The notes: a model not told the origin generated them from the sequence alone. 64,000 nt of DNA from Arthrobacter sp. OV608 (GCA_900110595.1 FOEZ01000002.1:124001-188000); one strand, 5' to 3'. Positions 49,981 to 58,231 are shown, counted from the stretch's first letter. A program made the numbers and translations.

Positions 49981-50190
49981 ATGGCCTCGGATACTCCGCT
50001 CGCGGGACAAGAAGCTCAGACAGTGGAGCCGCCAAGGGCATCCCCCATCCCCGCTCCGCCCAAGACACGCCTGGAAAGACCCCGTGCCGCGCAACAGAGC
50101 CGGCCTTTCAGGAGCCGGGAGCATGAGGTGCGGCGGCTGATCCTCGACCTGGCCGCACTTGCCGCCACACATCGCCCCGCCGCTTCCTAG
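49981..50190 (+). CDS. Small Pro/Arg-rich protein (69 aa), unknown
   Basis: The 69-residue product is Pro- and Ala-rich at the start and ends in a short helix (REHEVRRLILDLAALAATH). GGGGGACGGG precedes the ATG. No opposing gene occupies the site, which favours it, but no family is recognised. Confidence 0.45.
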   Translation: MASDTPLAGQEAQTVEPPRASPIPAPPKTRLERPRAAQQSRPFRSREHEVRRLILDLAALAATHRPAAS

Positions 50191-50287
50191 GAAAACCGTT
50201 ACCGCTACCGCGGACGTGTCGTTTCGCTGCGAACATTGAAGCGGGCAGTTAGGCTGGGCTACACAGACTCTGGGGGGAGAGTAAAAG

Positions 50288-50686
50288 ATGAAGCCAATCA
50301 CTGTTGACGGCGGCAAGGGCACGTTGGAACTCGGTGACGACGGGGTTTTCCACCTCGTGTGGAAGCCGGGAACCGTACTGGTGGCCGCCGATGTACACGC
50401 GGCGATGGCACAGCTTAATGAGCTTGCCGAGGGTGGCGAGTACCCGATGTTGATCGACATAACGAACACTCAGGCTGTGACCCGTCAGGCCAAATCCGTC
50501 TTCAGCCACAAGTGTGCAGCTTCACGAATTGCCCTGCTTGGCTCGAGCCCGGTTAACCGTGTCATTGCCAACTTCGCCATGGCACGGCGCACCCTCCCGT
50601 GTCCCACCCGGTTTTTCACCTCCCGCAATGAGGCCCTGTCCTGGCTTCTTCCAGCGCCCGTGCCGGGTCCCGACCACGGCTTGTAA
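50288..50686 (+). CDS. STAS/SpoIIAA-like protein (DUF7793-like)
   Basis: This 132-residue product has the strand-helix pattern of the STAS/SEC14-like fold, with MLIDITNTQAVTRQAKSVF and RVIANFAMARRTLPCPTRFF. Such proteins are common in Arthrobacter and may act in lipid or signalling roles. ATG 50288 follows GGGGGGAGAG. It is monocistronic. Function is not known. Confidence 0.75.
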   Translation: MKPITVDGGKGTLELGDDGVFHLVWKPGTVLVAADVHAAMAQLNELAEGGEYPMLIDITNTQAVTRQAKSVFSHKCAASRIALLGSSPVNRVIANFAMARRTLPCPTRFFTSRNEALSWLLPAPVPGPDHGL

Positions 50687-50716
50687 AGGGCCACAGGAGT
50701 TACAGCACTTCGTTTA

Positions 50717-51241
50717 CTAAAGATCGGTCAGGCCGGTTCCCGCATCATCAAGGCACGCGGAGCGCTTGCCGGCTGGAATCCCCGTGGAGCGAAGGCAGGT
50801 GCATTGCGGCCCTTTCACGGCCGGCAGTGACAGCCAGACGAAACGCTGCATCTTGTTGTAGAGCCCGAAGTCCAGGACGGCCCCATTCACCTTAGGGGCA
50901 AGATCGTTGCTGACGCTGATTGCCAGTCCCGAGCTCACAGCGCCGAAGTCACCTGCATCCCCGGGCTGCAGTTCGCACGCGAGGTGATTGCGGGGCAGGG
51001 TCCGGGAGAAGTAGAGGCCTTGCTTCCGGCATCCGCCGGGCCCCATGTAGCAGTGCAGCGTTCCGCCGAACACCGCGATCATTTCGAGGGCCGCATCAGT
51101 GAGGTAGAACCTGCCGTGGCCCGGGATATCAGCACTCGTGTTAGCCGCTTGGGAAGACTCCCTGCCGCCCTGCTGCCGGGGCGGATAATCCGGTCCGGCC
51201 GCCCCGCTCTTGCGGCCGCTAGCACCCAAGATTGAGGCCAC
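50717..51241 (-). CDS. HesB/IscA-like domain protein, divergent
   Basis: The middle of this 174-residue product resembles the HesB/IscA fold: LTDAALEMIAVFGGTL, then MGPGGCRKQGLYF, and NGAVLDFGL. The C-terminal Cys pair that completes the Fe-S site of true IscA is replaced by a distant CTCLRS segment. The GTG at 51241 has no ribosome site, so the start is uncertain and a TTG at 51232 is possible. It lies convergent with the STAS-like gene. Confidence 0.5.
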   Translation of the reverse strand: MASILGASGRKSGAAGPDYPPRQQGGRESSQAANTSADIPGHGRFYLTDAALEMIAVFGGTLHCYMGPGGCRKQGLYFSRTLPRNHLACELQPGDAGDFGAVSSGLAISVSNDLAPKVNGAVLDFGLYNKMQRFVWLSLPAVKGPQCTCLRSTGIPAGKRSACLDDAGTGLTDL

Positions 51242-51318
51242 GGAGGTTCAGGGCGGTCATCGGAAGAGCCTTTCAACGGGAGTGTCGCGGAGCGAGGCCA
51301 TTCTAGGATAACCTCATT

Positions 51319-51346
51319 AAGTGCACGTATGTGCACATATGCACTT
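51319..51346 (+). promoter_or_regulatory. Operator-like inverted repeat before MFS-ArsR operon
   Basis: AAGTGCA and TGCACTT flank two inner GTGCAC copies. The dyad lies 15 bases before the MFS gene and probably binds the ArsR-family repressor encoded next. Confidence 0.6.
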
Positions 51347-51360
51347 GGAGGGGCTTTGTG

Positions 51361-52662
51361 ATGTTGTCGGTTTTGCGGGATGTGACGTACAGGCGACTGT
51401 TCGCCGCGCAGGTGGTGGCCTTGCTGGGCACGGGTTTGCTGACGGTGGCCTTGGGGTTGCTGGCCTTTGACCTGGCGGGCAAGGATGCCGGTGCGGTGAT
51501 GGGCACGGCACTGACGATCAAGATGTTCGCGTATGTGGGGTTCGCGCCGGTGATCAATGCCCTGGTGGCCAGGTTGCCGAAGAAGCCGGTGCTGATCGGT
51601 GCCGACCTGATCCGGGCGGCGATGGCGCTGTGTCTGCCGTTCATCACCGAGGCATGGCAGATCTACGTGGTCATTTTCCTGCTGCAGACCGCCTCGGCGA
51701 CCTTCACCCCGGCCTTCCAATCCCTGATTCCGGCCGTGCTGAAGGACGAGAGGGACTACACCCGGGCACTGTCGCTGTCCCGGCTCGCCTACGACCTGGA
51801 ATCGCTGGCGTCACCTGCGATCGCGGCCCTGCTGCTGAGTGTCCTCAGCTACAACAACCTGTTCCTCGGCACCGTAGGCGGGTTCCTGTTCTCCGCGCTC
51901 ATGGTCATCCTCACCACCCTGCCGGCCACCGGCCCACAGGCCGGCGCCCCGTCGTCGTTGTGGCACCGGACCACGCTGGGCGCCCGGATCTTCTGGCGGA
52001 ACCGGCGGCTGCGGTCCCTGCTGGCCCTGAACCTGGTGGTGTCCGCCCCGACAGCGCTCGTGCTGGTCAACAGCGTCGTGGTGGTCCGGGATGTCCTGCA
52101 CCGCCCCAATACCGACCTGGCCCTGGCACTGGCATGCTTTGGCATTGGCTCCATGCTGGTGGCCCTGGGCGCTCCGCGGCTGCTGGACCGCCTCGGTGAC
52201 CGGGTAGTAATGCTGACCGGCGCAACCCTCATCCCGGCTGCCCTGGCTGGAGCAACGGCCCTGCTGTTCCTGCCCGCCGGTGATTCCACCTGGTGGTGGC
52301 TGCTCGGGCTGTGGTTCCTGCTCGGCGCCGGCAATTCAACCATCCTGACGCCGTCCTCGCGGCTGCTGCGGGAAGCATCCACCGAGGAGACCCGGCCCTA
52401 CGTGTTCACCGCCCAGTTCTCCCTCTCCCATGCCTGCTACATCATCAGCTACCCGCTCGCCGGCCTCGCCGGGGCCGCGGCCGGGCTGGGCACGGCTTCG
52501 CTCGCCTTGACAGTTCTTGCGATGATAGGTGCTGCAGGAGCTTTCCTGTCCTGGCCCCGGCACACCCGCGAAGCCGGGAGCAATCAGATCGCCGGGACCA
52601 TCGAGAGTTTGGAGCAGGGTAATGAGCAGCCAGCCGGACCACGGCCTCAGCCCCGCGCCTGA
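51361..52662 (+). CDS. MFS transporter, metal-efflux-like
   Basis: This 433-residue major facilitator has twelve hydrophobic segments, with RLFAAQVVALLGTGLLTVALGLL as helix 1 and PKKPVLIGADLIRA in loop 2-3. This pattern is seen in NreB and related efflux proteins and in MFS-3 exporters. Its 3' end overlaps the ArsR gene by 41 bases, and a dyad sits at its promoter, so it is probably induced by a metal or other toxic ligand. ATG 51361 follows GGAGGGG; a GTG one codon earlier is possible. Confidence 0.85.
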   Translation: MLSVLRDVTYRRLFAAQVVALLGTGLLTVALGLLAFDLAGKDAGAVMGTALTIKMFAYVGFAPVINALVARLPKKPVLIGADLIRAAMALCLPFITEAWQIYVVIFLLQTASATFTPAFQSLIPAVLKDERDYTRALSLSRLAYDLESLASPAIAALLLSVLSYNNLFLGTVGGFLFSALMVILTTLPATGPQAGAPSSLWHRTTLGARIFWRNRRLRSLLALNLVVSAPTALVLVNSVVVVRDVLHRPNTDLALALACFGIGSMLVALGAPRLLDRLGDRVVMLTGATLIPAALAGATALLFLPAGDSTWWWLLGLWFLLGAGNSTILTPSSRLLREASTEETRPYVFTAQFSLSHACYIISYPLAGLAGAAAGLGTASLALTVLAMIGAAGAFLSWPRHTREAGSNQIAGTIESLEQGNEQPAGPRPQPRA

Positions 52663-52999
52663 AAAGCCGTCCCTCGTCCACAACGTAGCCCCGGGCCCGC
52701 AGCTGCTCGAATCAGCTGCGGGGACGCTGCGGATGCTCGCCGAACCCACGCGCCTGCACCTTTTATGGCAGCTCGCCGACGGTCCCAAGACCGTTACTGA
52801 ACTCACCACCGCATCCGGCGTGCCGCGGACCGTGGTCAGCCAGCACCTTGCCAAGCTGCGGCTTAGCGGCCTGGTGGATACCCGCAAGGATGGCAGGCAC
52901 GTCATCTACTCGCTGCACGACGGGCACCTCATCAGGCTGATCCGGGAAACGATCAATCACGCCGACCACAAGCTCACCGGCGAACCTGCCCACGACTAA
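52622..52999 (+). CDS. ArsR-family repressor of MFS unit
   Basis: The 125-residue winged-helix regulator has ESAAGTLRMLAEPTRLHLLW and the recognition helix PRTVVSQHLAKLRL. It has no Cys in the alpha-3 position. His residues near the end (HDGHLIRLI, INHADHKL) match the alpha-5 metal site of SmtB/NmtR/KmtR-type Zn, Ni or Co sensors. That supports a metal role for the MFS pump. Its start lies inside the pump gene after GGAGCAGGG. Confidence 0.88.
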   Translation: MSSQPDHGLSPAPEKPSLVHNVAPGPQLLESAAGTLRMLAEPTRLHLLWQLADGPKTVTELTTASGVPRTVVSQHLAKLRLSGLVDTRKDGRHVIYSLHDGHLIRLIRETINHADHKLTGEPAHD

Positions 53000-53003
53000 T
53001 TCC

Positions 53004-53681
53004 ATGCCCGCATCCCAGAGCCCGCGCGCGACACCGGACCAGGAAGGCAGCGTCCCGCCCGCGCACGCACCCCTGACGCTCCCGCGCGCACTCATCGTCA
53101 GTGGGCTGATCCTCGGCCTCGCGACCGCCGCACACACTGCAGGCGGAGGACAGCTCCCACCGGCCCCAGTGCTCGGCCTCCTGGCAGTTCTGGTGCTGCT
53201 CCCGGTCACGGCGCTGGCCCGTCGGCAGCTCAGCCTCGCCTCGATCAGCACTGCCCTGGCCGCCGGGCAGCTGGCACTGCACGCCGCTTTCATCTCCCTG
53301 CCAGGACCCGTTTACCACTGCGACCCCGCGGAGATCGCCGCGCACGGCCATCACCAGGTCCAGAGCCTCCCGGACTGTGCGGTGGCAGGGTCCGGAGCCC
53401 TGGCCCTGCATATCCCTGCCCTGCCCGGCGCCCTCATGGCCGCTGCGCACATCCTCGCTGTGGCAGCCACAGCCCTGCTGCTCGCCCGTGGTGAAACAGT
53501 GCTGTGGCGCATGCTGGCATGGCTTGCGCCGCTAGCGATCGAACTGCGCCGCCGAATGGTCCCGCAATGGGCAGCGCCAACGCCGCTTTCAACCTCCTGC
53601 GTTCCGCCGCTGCACCCCAGCTTGAGGACCCGGCTGCTGCGCGGCCCGCCGGCATGTGCTCCCGGCCCCGCCAGCGCCTGA
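53004..53681 (+). CDS. Membrane protein with His/Cys loop, copper-cluster
   Basis: The 225-residue product has about four to five hydrophobic segments. A loop reading YHCDPAEIAAHGHHQ and ending SLPDC is rich in His and Cys, a likely metal site. The C-terminus is Pro-rich. It follows the ArsR gene by four bases and precedes a CopC-like gene. I do not recognise the family; metal handling is inferred from the loop and place. Confidence 0.7.
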   Translation: MPASQSPRATPDQEGSVPPAHAPLTLPRALIVSGLILGLATAAHTAGGGQLPPAPVLGLLAVLVLLPVTALARRQLSLASISTALAAGQLALHAAFISLPGPVYHCDPAEIAAHGHHQVQSLPDCAVAGSGALALHIPALPGALMAAAHILAVAATALLLARGETVLWRMLAWLAPLAIELRRRMVPQWAAPTPLSTSCVPPLHPSLRTRLLRGPPACAPGPASA

Positions 53682-53769
53682 CGCTGGCCCGACGCCGCCC
53701 CGTCCCGTTTCCACACTTCTTCTTGCCTGCCCGGAACCCGGTGCCAGGCTGTCCCGAAAGGACATCCCC

Positions 53770-54384
53770 TTGAAATTTTCACTCCGCGGTGCCCGCAGGA
53801 CCGGTGCCATGACTGCTGCACTCGCCCTTTCCACCCTCGCCGGAATCGCCCCCGCCCACGCCCACGATGCCTTGGCCTCCACCAGCCCCTCCGATGGCCA
53901 GATCCTGACCGCCAGCCCGGGCAGGGTTTCCATCACCCTGAACAATCCGCCCAATACCCAGCTCAAGGGCTCCAACATCATCAAGGTCACCGCCCCGGAC
54001 GGGCACACCGTCAGCAGCGGGGACATCAGCGTCAGCGGTGCCACGTTGACCACCGCCGCCGATATCGATCACCCAGGTAAGCACACCGTGCAATGGCGCG
54101 CCGTTTCCGCCGATGGACATCCGATCGAAGGACAGTTCACCTTCACTTTCGCCGGCGACCCTGCATCCACGGAGGCAGCTATGGCTCCGTCGGTCTCCAC
54201 GCCGGCGGCCCTGGCAACGGAACCACAGGGGCCTGAGACGCAGGCATCGACTCCTGCCGCATCCCAGACACCGGACAATACAGGATTGTTTATCGGGGTC
54301 GGCGCGGTCCTGCTGATCCTTGTGGCCGCCGGCGCCTACCTCATCGGCCGCCGCGCCAAGGCCGCAAGCGGCCGCACCACTTAG
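53770..54384 (+). CDS. copC: CopC-like copper-binding protein, anchored
   Basis: This 204-residue exported protein has a signal peptide cut after AHA, leaving His as the first residue (HDALASTSPSDGQ), the copper ligand of CopC. The beta-sandwich contains SADGHPIEGQFTF with the second His ligand, and a C-terminal helix (LFIGVGAVLLILVAAGAYL) anchors it. TTG 53770 was chosen because AAAGGA lies at proper spacing and the signal peptide starts there. It ends the MFS-ArsR cluster. Confidence 0.88.
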   Translation: MKFSLRGARRTGAMTAALALSTLAGIAPAHAHDALASTSPSDGQILTASPGRVSITLNNPPNTQLKGSNIIKVTAPDGHTVSSGDISVSGATLTTAADIDHPGKHTVQWRAVSADGHPIEGQFTFTFAGDPASTEAAMAPSVSTPAALATEPQGPETQASTPAASQTPDNTGLFIGVGAVLLILVAAGAYLIGRRAKAASGRTT

Positions 54385-54394
54385 CAACCAAAGC

Positions 54395-54424
54395 GGCCCG
54401 TCCGGTCAGAAGGCCGGGCGGGCC
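54395..54424 (+). terminator. Terminator hairpin after copC
   Basis: GGCCCGTCCGG pairs with CCGGGCGGGCC through 11 positions with one G-T pair, 11 bases after the copC stop. It lies between convergent genes. Confidence 0.6.
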
Positions 54425-54484
54425 CTCCGCCGTTGGCGGTCCAGCGGCCACCTCGTGATGGGACTGACCTGCGCATCCGCGCTG

Positions 54485-54853
54485 TCAGTACAGGAAGACA
54501 TCAACCACAAGCGCCGCGATGGAGCCAAGCCCGGCGAGGAGGATCACACGCTGGGCCGGTGCTGACCGAAGCGGGCCCATACCCAAAACCAGCGCCAGCA
54601 CGGCGAAGGCAAAGACACCCGAGCCCGTATCCTGCCAGCTGACGGGGAACACCGGAAGCGGCGCGTCAACGAAGAACTGCGGAGCATCAACCGCCCGCAG
54701 GACGGCGTTCCAGGCAAAGGGACCGGCAAAGGCGCCAACAGCCACGGCCATTAACGTACCGGGGCGCCTTTCACGGCCCAGGAGAAAAACAAAGACCAGG
54801 CCAGCAACCGCAGACAGGGCTGCGCCATAAGAGATTGTCGTCCACGCCAGCAT
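54485..54853 (-). CDS. Four-helix membrane protein, unknown
   Basis: The 122-residue product has four hydrophobic segments (AWTTISYGAALSAVAGLVFVF, then GTLMAVAVGAFAGPFAWN, VFAFAVLALVLGMGPL, and VILLAGLGSIAALVVDVF). No family is recognised. ATG 54853 follows GAGGAGG. A 150-base repeat with a strong hairpin begins directly upstream. Confidence 0.75.
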   Translation of the reverse strand: MLAWTTISYGAALSAVAGLVFVFLLGRERRPGTLMAVAVGAFAGPFAWNAVLRAVDAPQFFVDAPLPVFPVSWQDTGSGVFAFAVLALVLGMGPLRSAPAQRVILLAGLGSIAALVVDVFLY

Positions 54854-54877
54854 TGCTGCCTCCTCGATGAAGTCAAA

Positions 54878-55040
54878 GGGAAAGCCCCTCCTGGGAGGGG
54901 CTTTCAACGTAGTGGTCAATTGTCTTCTGATGTAGGTCAGCGGTGATGCACTCCCCCTTCCCGGACGCCCCGGCGCCCATCCGGACTATGACAAGAACTG
55001 ACTCTAATCAAGGGACCGGGGCCAGTAAATGGCTTGGGCA
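54878..55040. repeat. Dispersed intergenic repeat, copy 1
   Basis: A 24-base hairpin (AAAGCCCCTCC and its complement, 54881-54904) is followed by about 130 bases also present at 57941-58095, including GTCTTCTG, TGATGCACT, GGACTATGA and a CTCTAAT box. The two copies are clearly related over their whole length. Confidence 0.7.
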
Positions 55041-55104
55041 AAGGAAAGTCGATGGAGATTCTCCGCCCTGCTCAGAGGCGGCGGAAAGCGGACATATGTT
55101 ACGG

Positions 55105-55419
55105 CTAGTCCAGCGGAGTGGCGTCGCGCCAGTAGGACGTTGCCACGGTTCCACCCTCCGGGCGGCGGCCGCCATGGAGGAAGTCCGGAAGCGCCGGCTC
55201 CTCGGTTGGCGAGGGGAGGCGGAAGATGGAGAGTTCGGACATATCCAGGAGCCGCCGGCCTCCGGTCACCGTATCCAGGATCCAGAACAGCCCGCACTCC
55301 GGCATCGTGTCCGTGACGGGGCCTCGATGGACCAGGGTGTCCTTGCGGAACGCTTCGATGCCATCGCCTGACGCGAGTTCATCTGTTGATTCCACCACCA
55401 CACGGCCATTGCTTGCCAT
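55105..55419 (-). CDS. Small hypothetical protein (104 aa)
   Basis: The 104-residue product is mostly beta-rich (VVVESTDELASGDG, CGLFWILDTVTGGRRLLDMSELSIF). No family is recognised. ATG 55419 follows GAAAGGA. It is single and lies after the dispersed repeat. Confidence 0.65.
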   Translation of the reverse strand: MASNGRVVVESTDELASGDGIEAFRKDTLVHRGPVTDTMPECGLFWILDTVTGGRRLLDMSELSIFRLPSPTEEPALPDFLHGGRRPEGGTVATSYWRDATPLD

Positions 55420-55541
55420 GACTGTCCTTTCCGGTTGCCGAGACTTCTCCCCACCTCCAGTTTTCCGTCCCAAGATGGCGGCAAGGTGTCATTAAGGTGA
55501 TGTTTCCCTGACAACCACTTGGCCGGGACGCGGAGTCCCGT

Positions 55542-56408
55542 TTACTGAGTCAGTCGGTTCCAGGCTTCCAGGAACTTCCCGGCAAGGTAGGCGTGCCCGG
55601 CGGTGTTGGGGTGGGCGCCGTCGGCATCATAATTCGGGCTGTTCGCGGTGGTGAACCACCCGGCCTCGACGGCGTCAATGAATGGAGCGCTGGCCGCCGC
55701 GGCACCGTCCCGGACAGCGCTGTTCACGGTACGCAGGTCCTCCGCGAGGGGTTGCGGTGCGGACGGTCCCAGCACCACCACCTGGATGCCCGGCCAGAAC
55801 CTGCGCGCCGCTTCAATGGTCTGCGTGGCGGCAGCTTTGACTTCGTCCGGATTGGTGATCTGGGAGTCGTTCTGGCCGCCCTGGAGAATAAGGACATTGG
55901 GAACAAAAGCGGGGTCCGCCGCGATGTTCCGCAACCGGACTTCGTACTCGCCGCCCTGATCGTCCCGGGCGCCACCGCCCCAGGCGAACCCTGTCCCGCC
56001 CACCCCGTCAATGTTGGTGGGATATCCGAGCTGCCCGGCAACAAGGTAGGCCCACCCCTGGTCCGGCCGGCCCGCACCCACGCCGGCTGTGTAGGAATCG
56101 CCAAGAATCAGCACCACGGGCTCGGCGGGCAGCTCGATTCCCGGTGCCTGGGATGTTGCGGTGGCAGTAGCCGTAGGAGAGGCGGTCGCCGTCCCCGTGG
56201 GAGCGGCGGTGGCGGACGGAGTAACGCTGCTCGTGGCGGCCGGCAGGCTTGGCGCCGGCGGGAGAGCGTCATCCACGTTGCGCGGACCCATCAGGGCGAT
56301 GGCCGCCACCCCGAAGGCTGCCACTGCCAGCACAAAGAGCGCAGCGTACTTGATCCACTCCTGTTTGCTGATGCTGGGGCGCCCGCCGTTCCTTGTCACC
56401 CGGCACAT
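55542..56408 (-). CDS. SGNH/GDSL hydrolase, membrane anchored
   Basis: The 288-residue product has an N-terminal anchor (YAALFVLAVAAFGVAAIALMG), a Thr/Ala-rich linker and an SGNH esterase domain. The blocks are visible: Ser in ILGDSYTAG, Gly in GVGGTGF, Asn in LQGGQND, and Asp/His in DADGAHPN. It should remove acyl groups from surface lipids or sugars. A gene for a GH16 enzyme lies next upstream on the same strand with a 127-base gap. Confidence 0.88.
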   Translation of the reverse strand: MCRVTRNGGRPSISKQEWIKYAALFVLAVAAFGVAAIALMGPRNVDDALPPAPSLPAATSSVTPSATAAPTGTATASPTATATATSQAPGIELPAEPVVLILGDSYTAGVGAGRPDQGWAYLVAGQLGYPTNIDGVGGTGFAWGGGARDDQGGEYEVRLRNIAADPAFVPNVLILQGGQNDSQITNPDEVKAAATQTIEAARRFWPGIQVVVLGPSAPQPLAEDLRTVNSAVRDGAAAASAPFIDAVEAGWFTTANSPNYDADGAHPNTAGHAYLAGKFLEAWNRLTQ

Positions 56409-56535
56409 ACTACCGGCGGGAACCCTCCAGACCTGTTACCCGGGCCCGGGTGACCACCCCCTTAGTGAGGCGTACGACGGCGGCGCGCGGCCGCCGTCGT
56501 ACGCTCACCTTCCCGAGGCGGGAATCTTGAGCTAT

Positions 56536-57594
56536 TTAGGTCCTCTCCCAGATAGCGACCCAGTCAACGTAGACATGACCGCTGGTTTCGGGCGCCGGGC
56601 AGTCGGGCGAGCAGGATTCGGTCTGCAGGATGTAGTGCATTGGCGTGCTCGGGGTGAAGGCAGAGGAAACACCGATGGAACGCCCGTCCAGGAAAAACTC
56701 AATGCCGCCCGGGCCCCACTCGGTAGTGGCTATGTGCCAGTCCCCATAAGGAACGTTGGGACGGCGGACTTCGACCTCATGGATGCCATTCTGGACGCCA
56801 TGCACCGCGCCGTAGATGACCTTCCCCAGGTCCCCTTCCGGGAAATCGATCTCCCCGTCCTGTGGCCACTGCTTGCTGTCCGGCCACAGCAGCCAGGCCA
56901 ATTTGAATCCCGGCAGGACCTCGGCTTTGAAGCGCACGGAGTAGCGCCCGTACACCTGGCTGTTCCAGGGCCGCCGGACGGCTCCCCCAACTATCGGGGA
57001 CGGTGCAGCGCCCATCGCCACCCCGTTTTCGGAGTGCAGGAACATGTCCAGGACGCCGTCATGGACACTCAAGACTTTGGACGGGAAGTACCCGGATGTC
57101 CGGGCGCCCTTTGGCTGCAGTTGCGCGGCAGTATCCGGCGTGCCGTCGAAGTAGTTCGCGCTCCACCGTCCGCCGTAGATGCCCGGAAAGGCGCCCAGTC
57201 CGACGTCCCCCTCGCTGAAGTCCTCCGCAAAGACCTGCCTCCACCCCGGCAGGTCGCCCACTGGCAGGGTCAAGGAGATAGGGGAAGGCGCGGATTCAGG
57301 AACAAGCTCTGGTGCCGGAGCGGGGATTTCAACAGTTGGCTGTGCAACACTGGGAACCGGGTCCGCGGGTACCGTAGTCGCCGTTTCAGCATTTTGCGTG
57401 GGCACTGGACTTTCACTTTGGGTAGGTGCTGCACTTGGCGTATCAGCACTCCGGCTGGACGGCGGACCCTTCGCTTCCACGTCCGGGGTGGGCGCTGAAT
57501 AGGAAGCAACGCCGATGGTGCCGCAGGTAAGGGCGAACATGGCTATTAGCAGGACGAGGATCCGGGTCCTCGCATGGCGCTGACGTCTATCCAC
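56536..57594 (-). CDS. GH16 glycoside hydrolase, exported
   Basis: This 352-residue product has an N-terminal anchor or signal (ILVLLIAMFALTCGTIGVAS), a long Pro/Ser/Thr linker and a GH16 domain with the catalytic DGEIDFPEGD (nucleophile Glu, helper Asp, acid Glu). It should cut beta-1,3- or beta-1,3/1,4-glucans. GTG 57594 was chosen because GGGGGAA lies nine bases upstream; a GTG at 57612 lacks a ribosome site. A 35-codon frame ends six bases before it. Confidence 0.85.
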   Translation of the reverse strand: MDRRQRHARTRILVLLIAMFALTCGTIGVASYSAPTPDVEAKGPPSSRSADTPSAAPTQSESPVPTQNAETATTVPADPVPSVAQPTVEIPAPAPELVPESAPSPISLTLPVGDLPGWRQVFAEDFSEGDVGLGAFPGIYGGRWSANYFDGTPDTAAQLQPKGARTSGYFPSKVLSVHDGVLDMFLHSENGVAMGAAPSPIVGGAVRRPWNSQVYGRYSVRFKAEVLPGFKLAWLLWPDSKQWPQDGEIDFPEGDLGKVIYGAVHGVQNGIHEVEVRRPNVPYGDWHIATTEWGPGGIEFFLDGRSIGVSSAFTPSTPMHYILQTESCSPDCPAPETSGHVYVDWVAIWERT

Positions 57595-57599
57595 GGCTG

Positions 57600-57707
57600 T
57601 CACTTCCCCCACAAGGAGTCAGTGCATTTAGCCGCGGCTGTCCACCACACGGCCCAGCTGTGGTTCCGGCCGGGGTGGCTTCCCTGGATGTAGATCCCCG
57701 CTTGCAT
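57600..57707 (-). CDS. Possible leader peptide upstream of GH16 gene
   Basis: A 35-codon frame begins at ATG 57707 behind GGGAGGACAACT, a strong ribosome site. Its product holds four Trp (SWAVWWTAAAKC and LWGK), and it stops just before the GH16 start, so the two could be coupled. It may be an attenuator-type leader or a small coupled protein. Confidence 0.4.
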   Translation of the reverse strand: MQAGIYIQGSHPGRNHSWAVWWTAAAKCTDSLWGK

Positions 57708-57815
57708 AGTTGTCCTCCCATGCATGGTCCGGCAGGGAACCTCAAGCGAAACCGTTGTGCGGCGCCCGCATCCCCCTGTCCGGTCCACCCTATGAGGGGC
57801 GCCACAGCCGGTCAT

Positions 57816-57830
57816 GAGTACCGGGTACTC
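57816..57830 (-). promoter_or_regulatory. GAGTA-N5-TACTC dyad, copy D
   Basis: GAGTA-CCGGG-TACTC matches the dyads of copies A-C. It lacks a clear CGTWWCGT, but on the minus strand a CATAGGG box follows at comparable distance, toward the GH16 gene. Two further GAGTA half-sites lie at 57857-57874. Confidence 0.5.
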
Positions 57831-57940
57831 GTTTTTCCGCGTGCTACCTGAGAGCGACTACTCGGTTTACTCGATTTTTTCGGTTGGACATCAGGTGCAT
57901 CACCGGGCCTGAAACTCGACCCATGCCCTTGCCTGGAAAG

Positions 57941-58095
57941 GAGAAAGCCCCTCCTAAGAGGGGCTTTCCCAGTAGTGGTCATGTGTCTTCTGGTTTATAT
58001 CAGCCTTGATGCACTGCCCCCTCTCCAGACGCCCCCCCGGCGTCCATCTGGACTATGAACTCTAATAACGGGTCCGGGGAGAGTAAAGGGGTTGT
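57941..58095. repeat. Dispersed intergenic repeat, copy 2
   Basis: This copy matches 54878-55040 over about 150 bases, starting with a hairpin (57944-57967) that uses the same AAAGCCCCTCCT arm. The order of conserved blocks is the same in both. Confidence 0.7.
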
Positions 58096-58171
58096 GCTAA
58101 GTAATTTCCGCTGACATCCATTTAGCCGGCACGCTCCGCTGATGGGAGCCCGAACAAAGGAATGTTCCAGA

Positions 58172-58231
58172 AACTAAGTAGCAGCATGTGTCGTTATGGC
58201 CCCTGATAACGGCACTTACTGCTACCTACTT
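58172..58231. repeat. Long imperfect palindrome, copy 2
   Basis: AACTAAGTAGCAGCA and TACTGCTACCTACTT form the outer arms. The inner TGTCGTTA pairs with TAACGGCA, leaving a short loop. It is related to the palindrome at 10151-10216. Confidence 0.65.

Noticed and set aside
50181..50225. GTTACCGCTACC and GTGTCGTTT considered as a third copy of the long palindrome
   Set aside because: The blocks resemble parts of the element, but their order does not allow the same pairing.
57600..57815. Longer 71-codon form of the frame upstream of the GH16 gene
   Set aside because: The longer start lies within the GAGTA dyad region and has no ribosome site. The ATG at 57707 with GGGAGGA is better supported.
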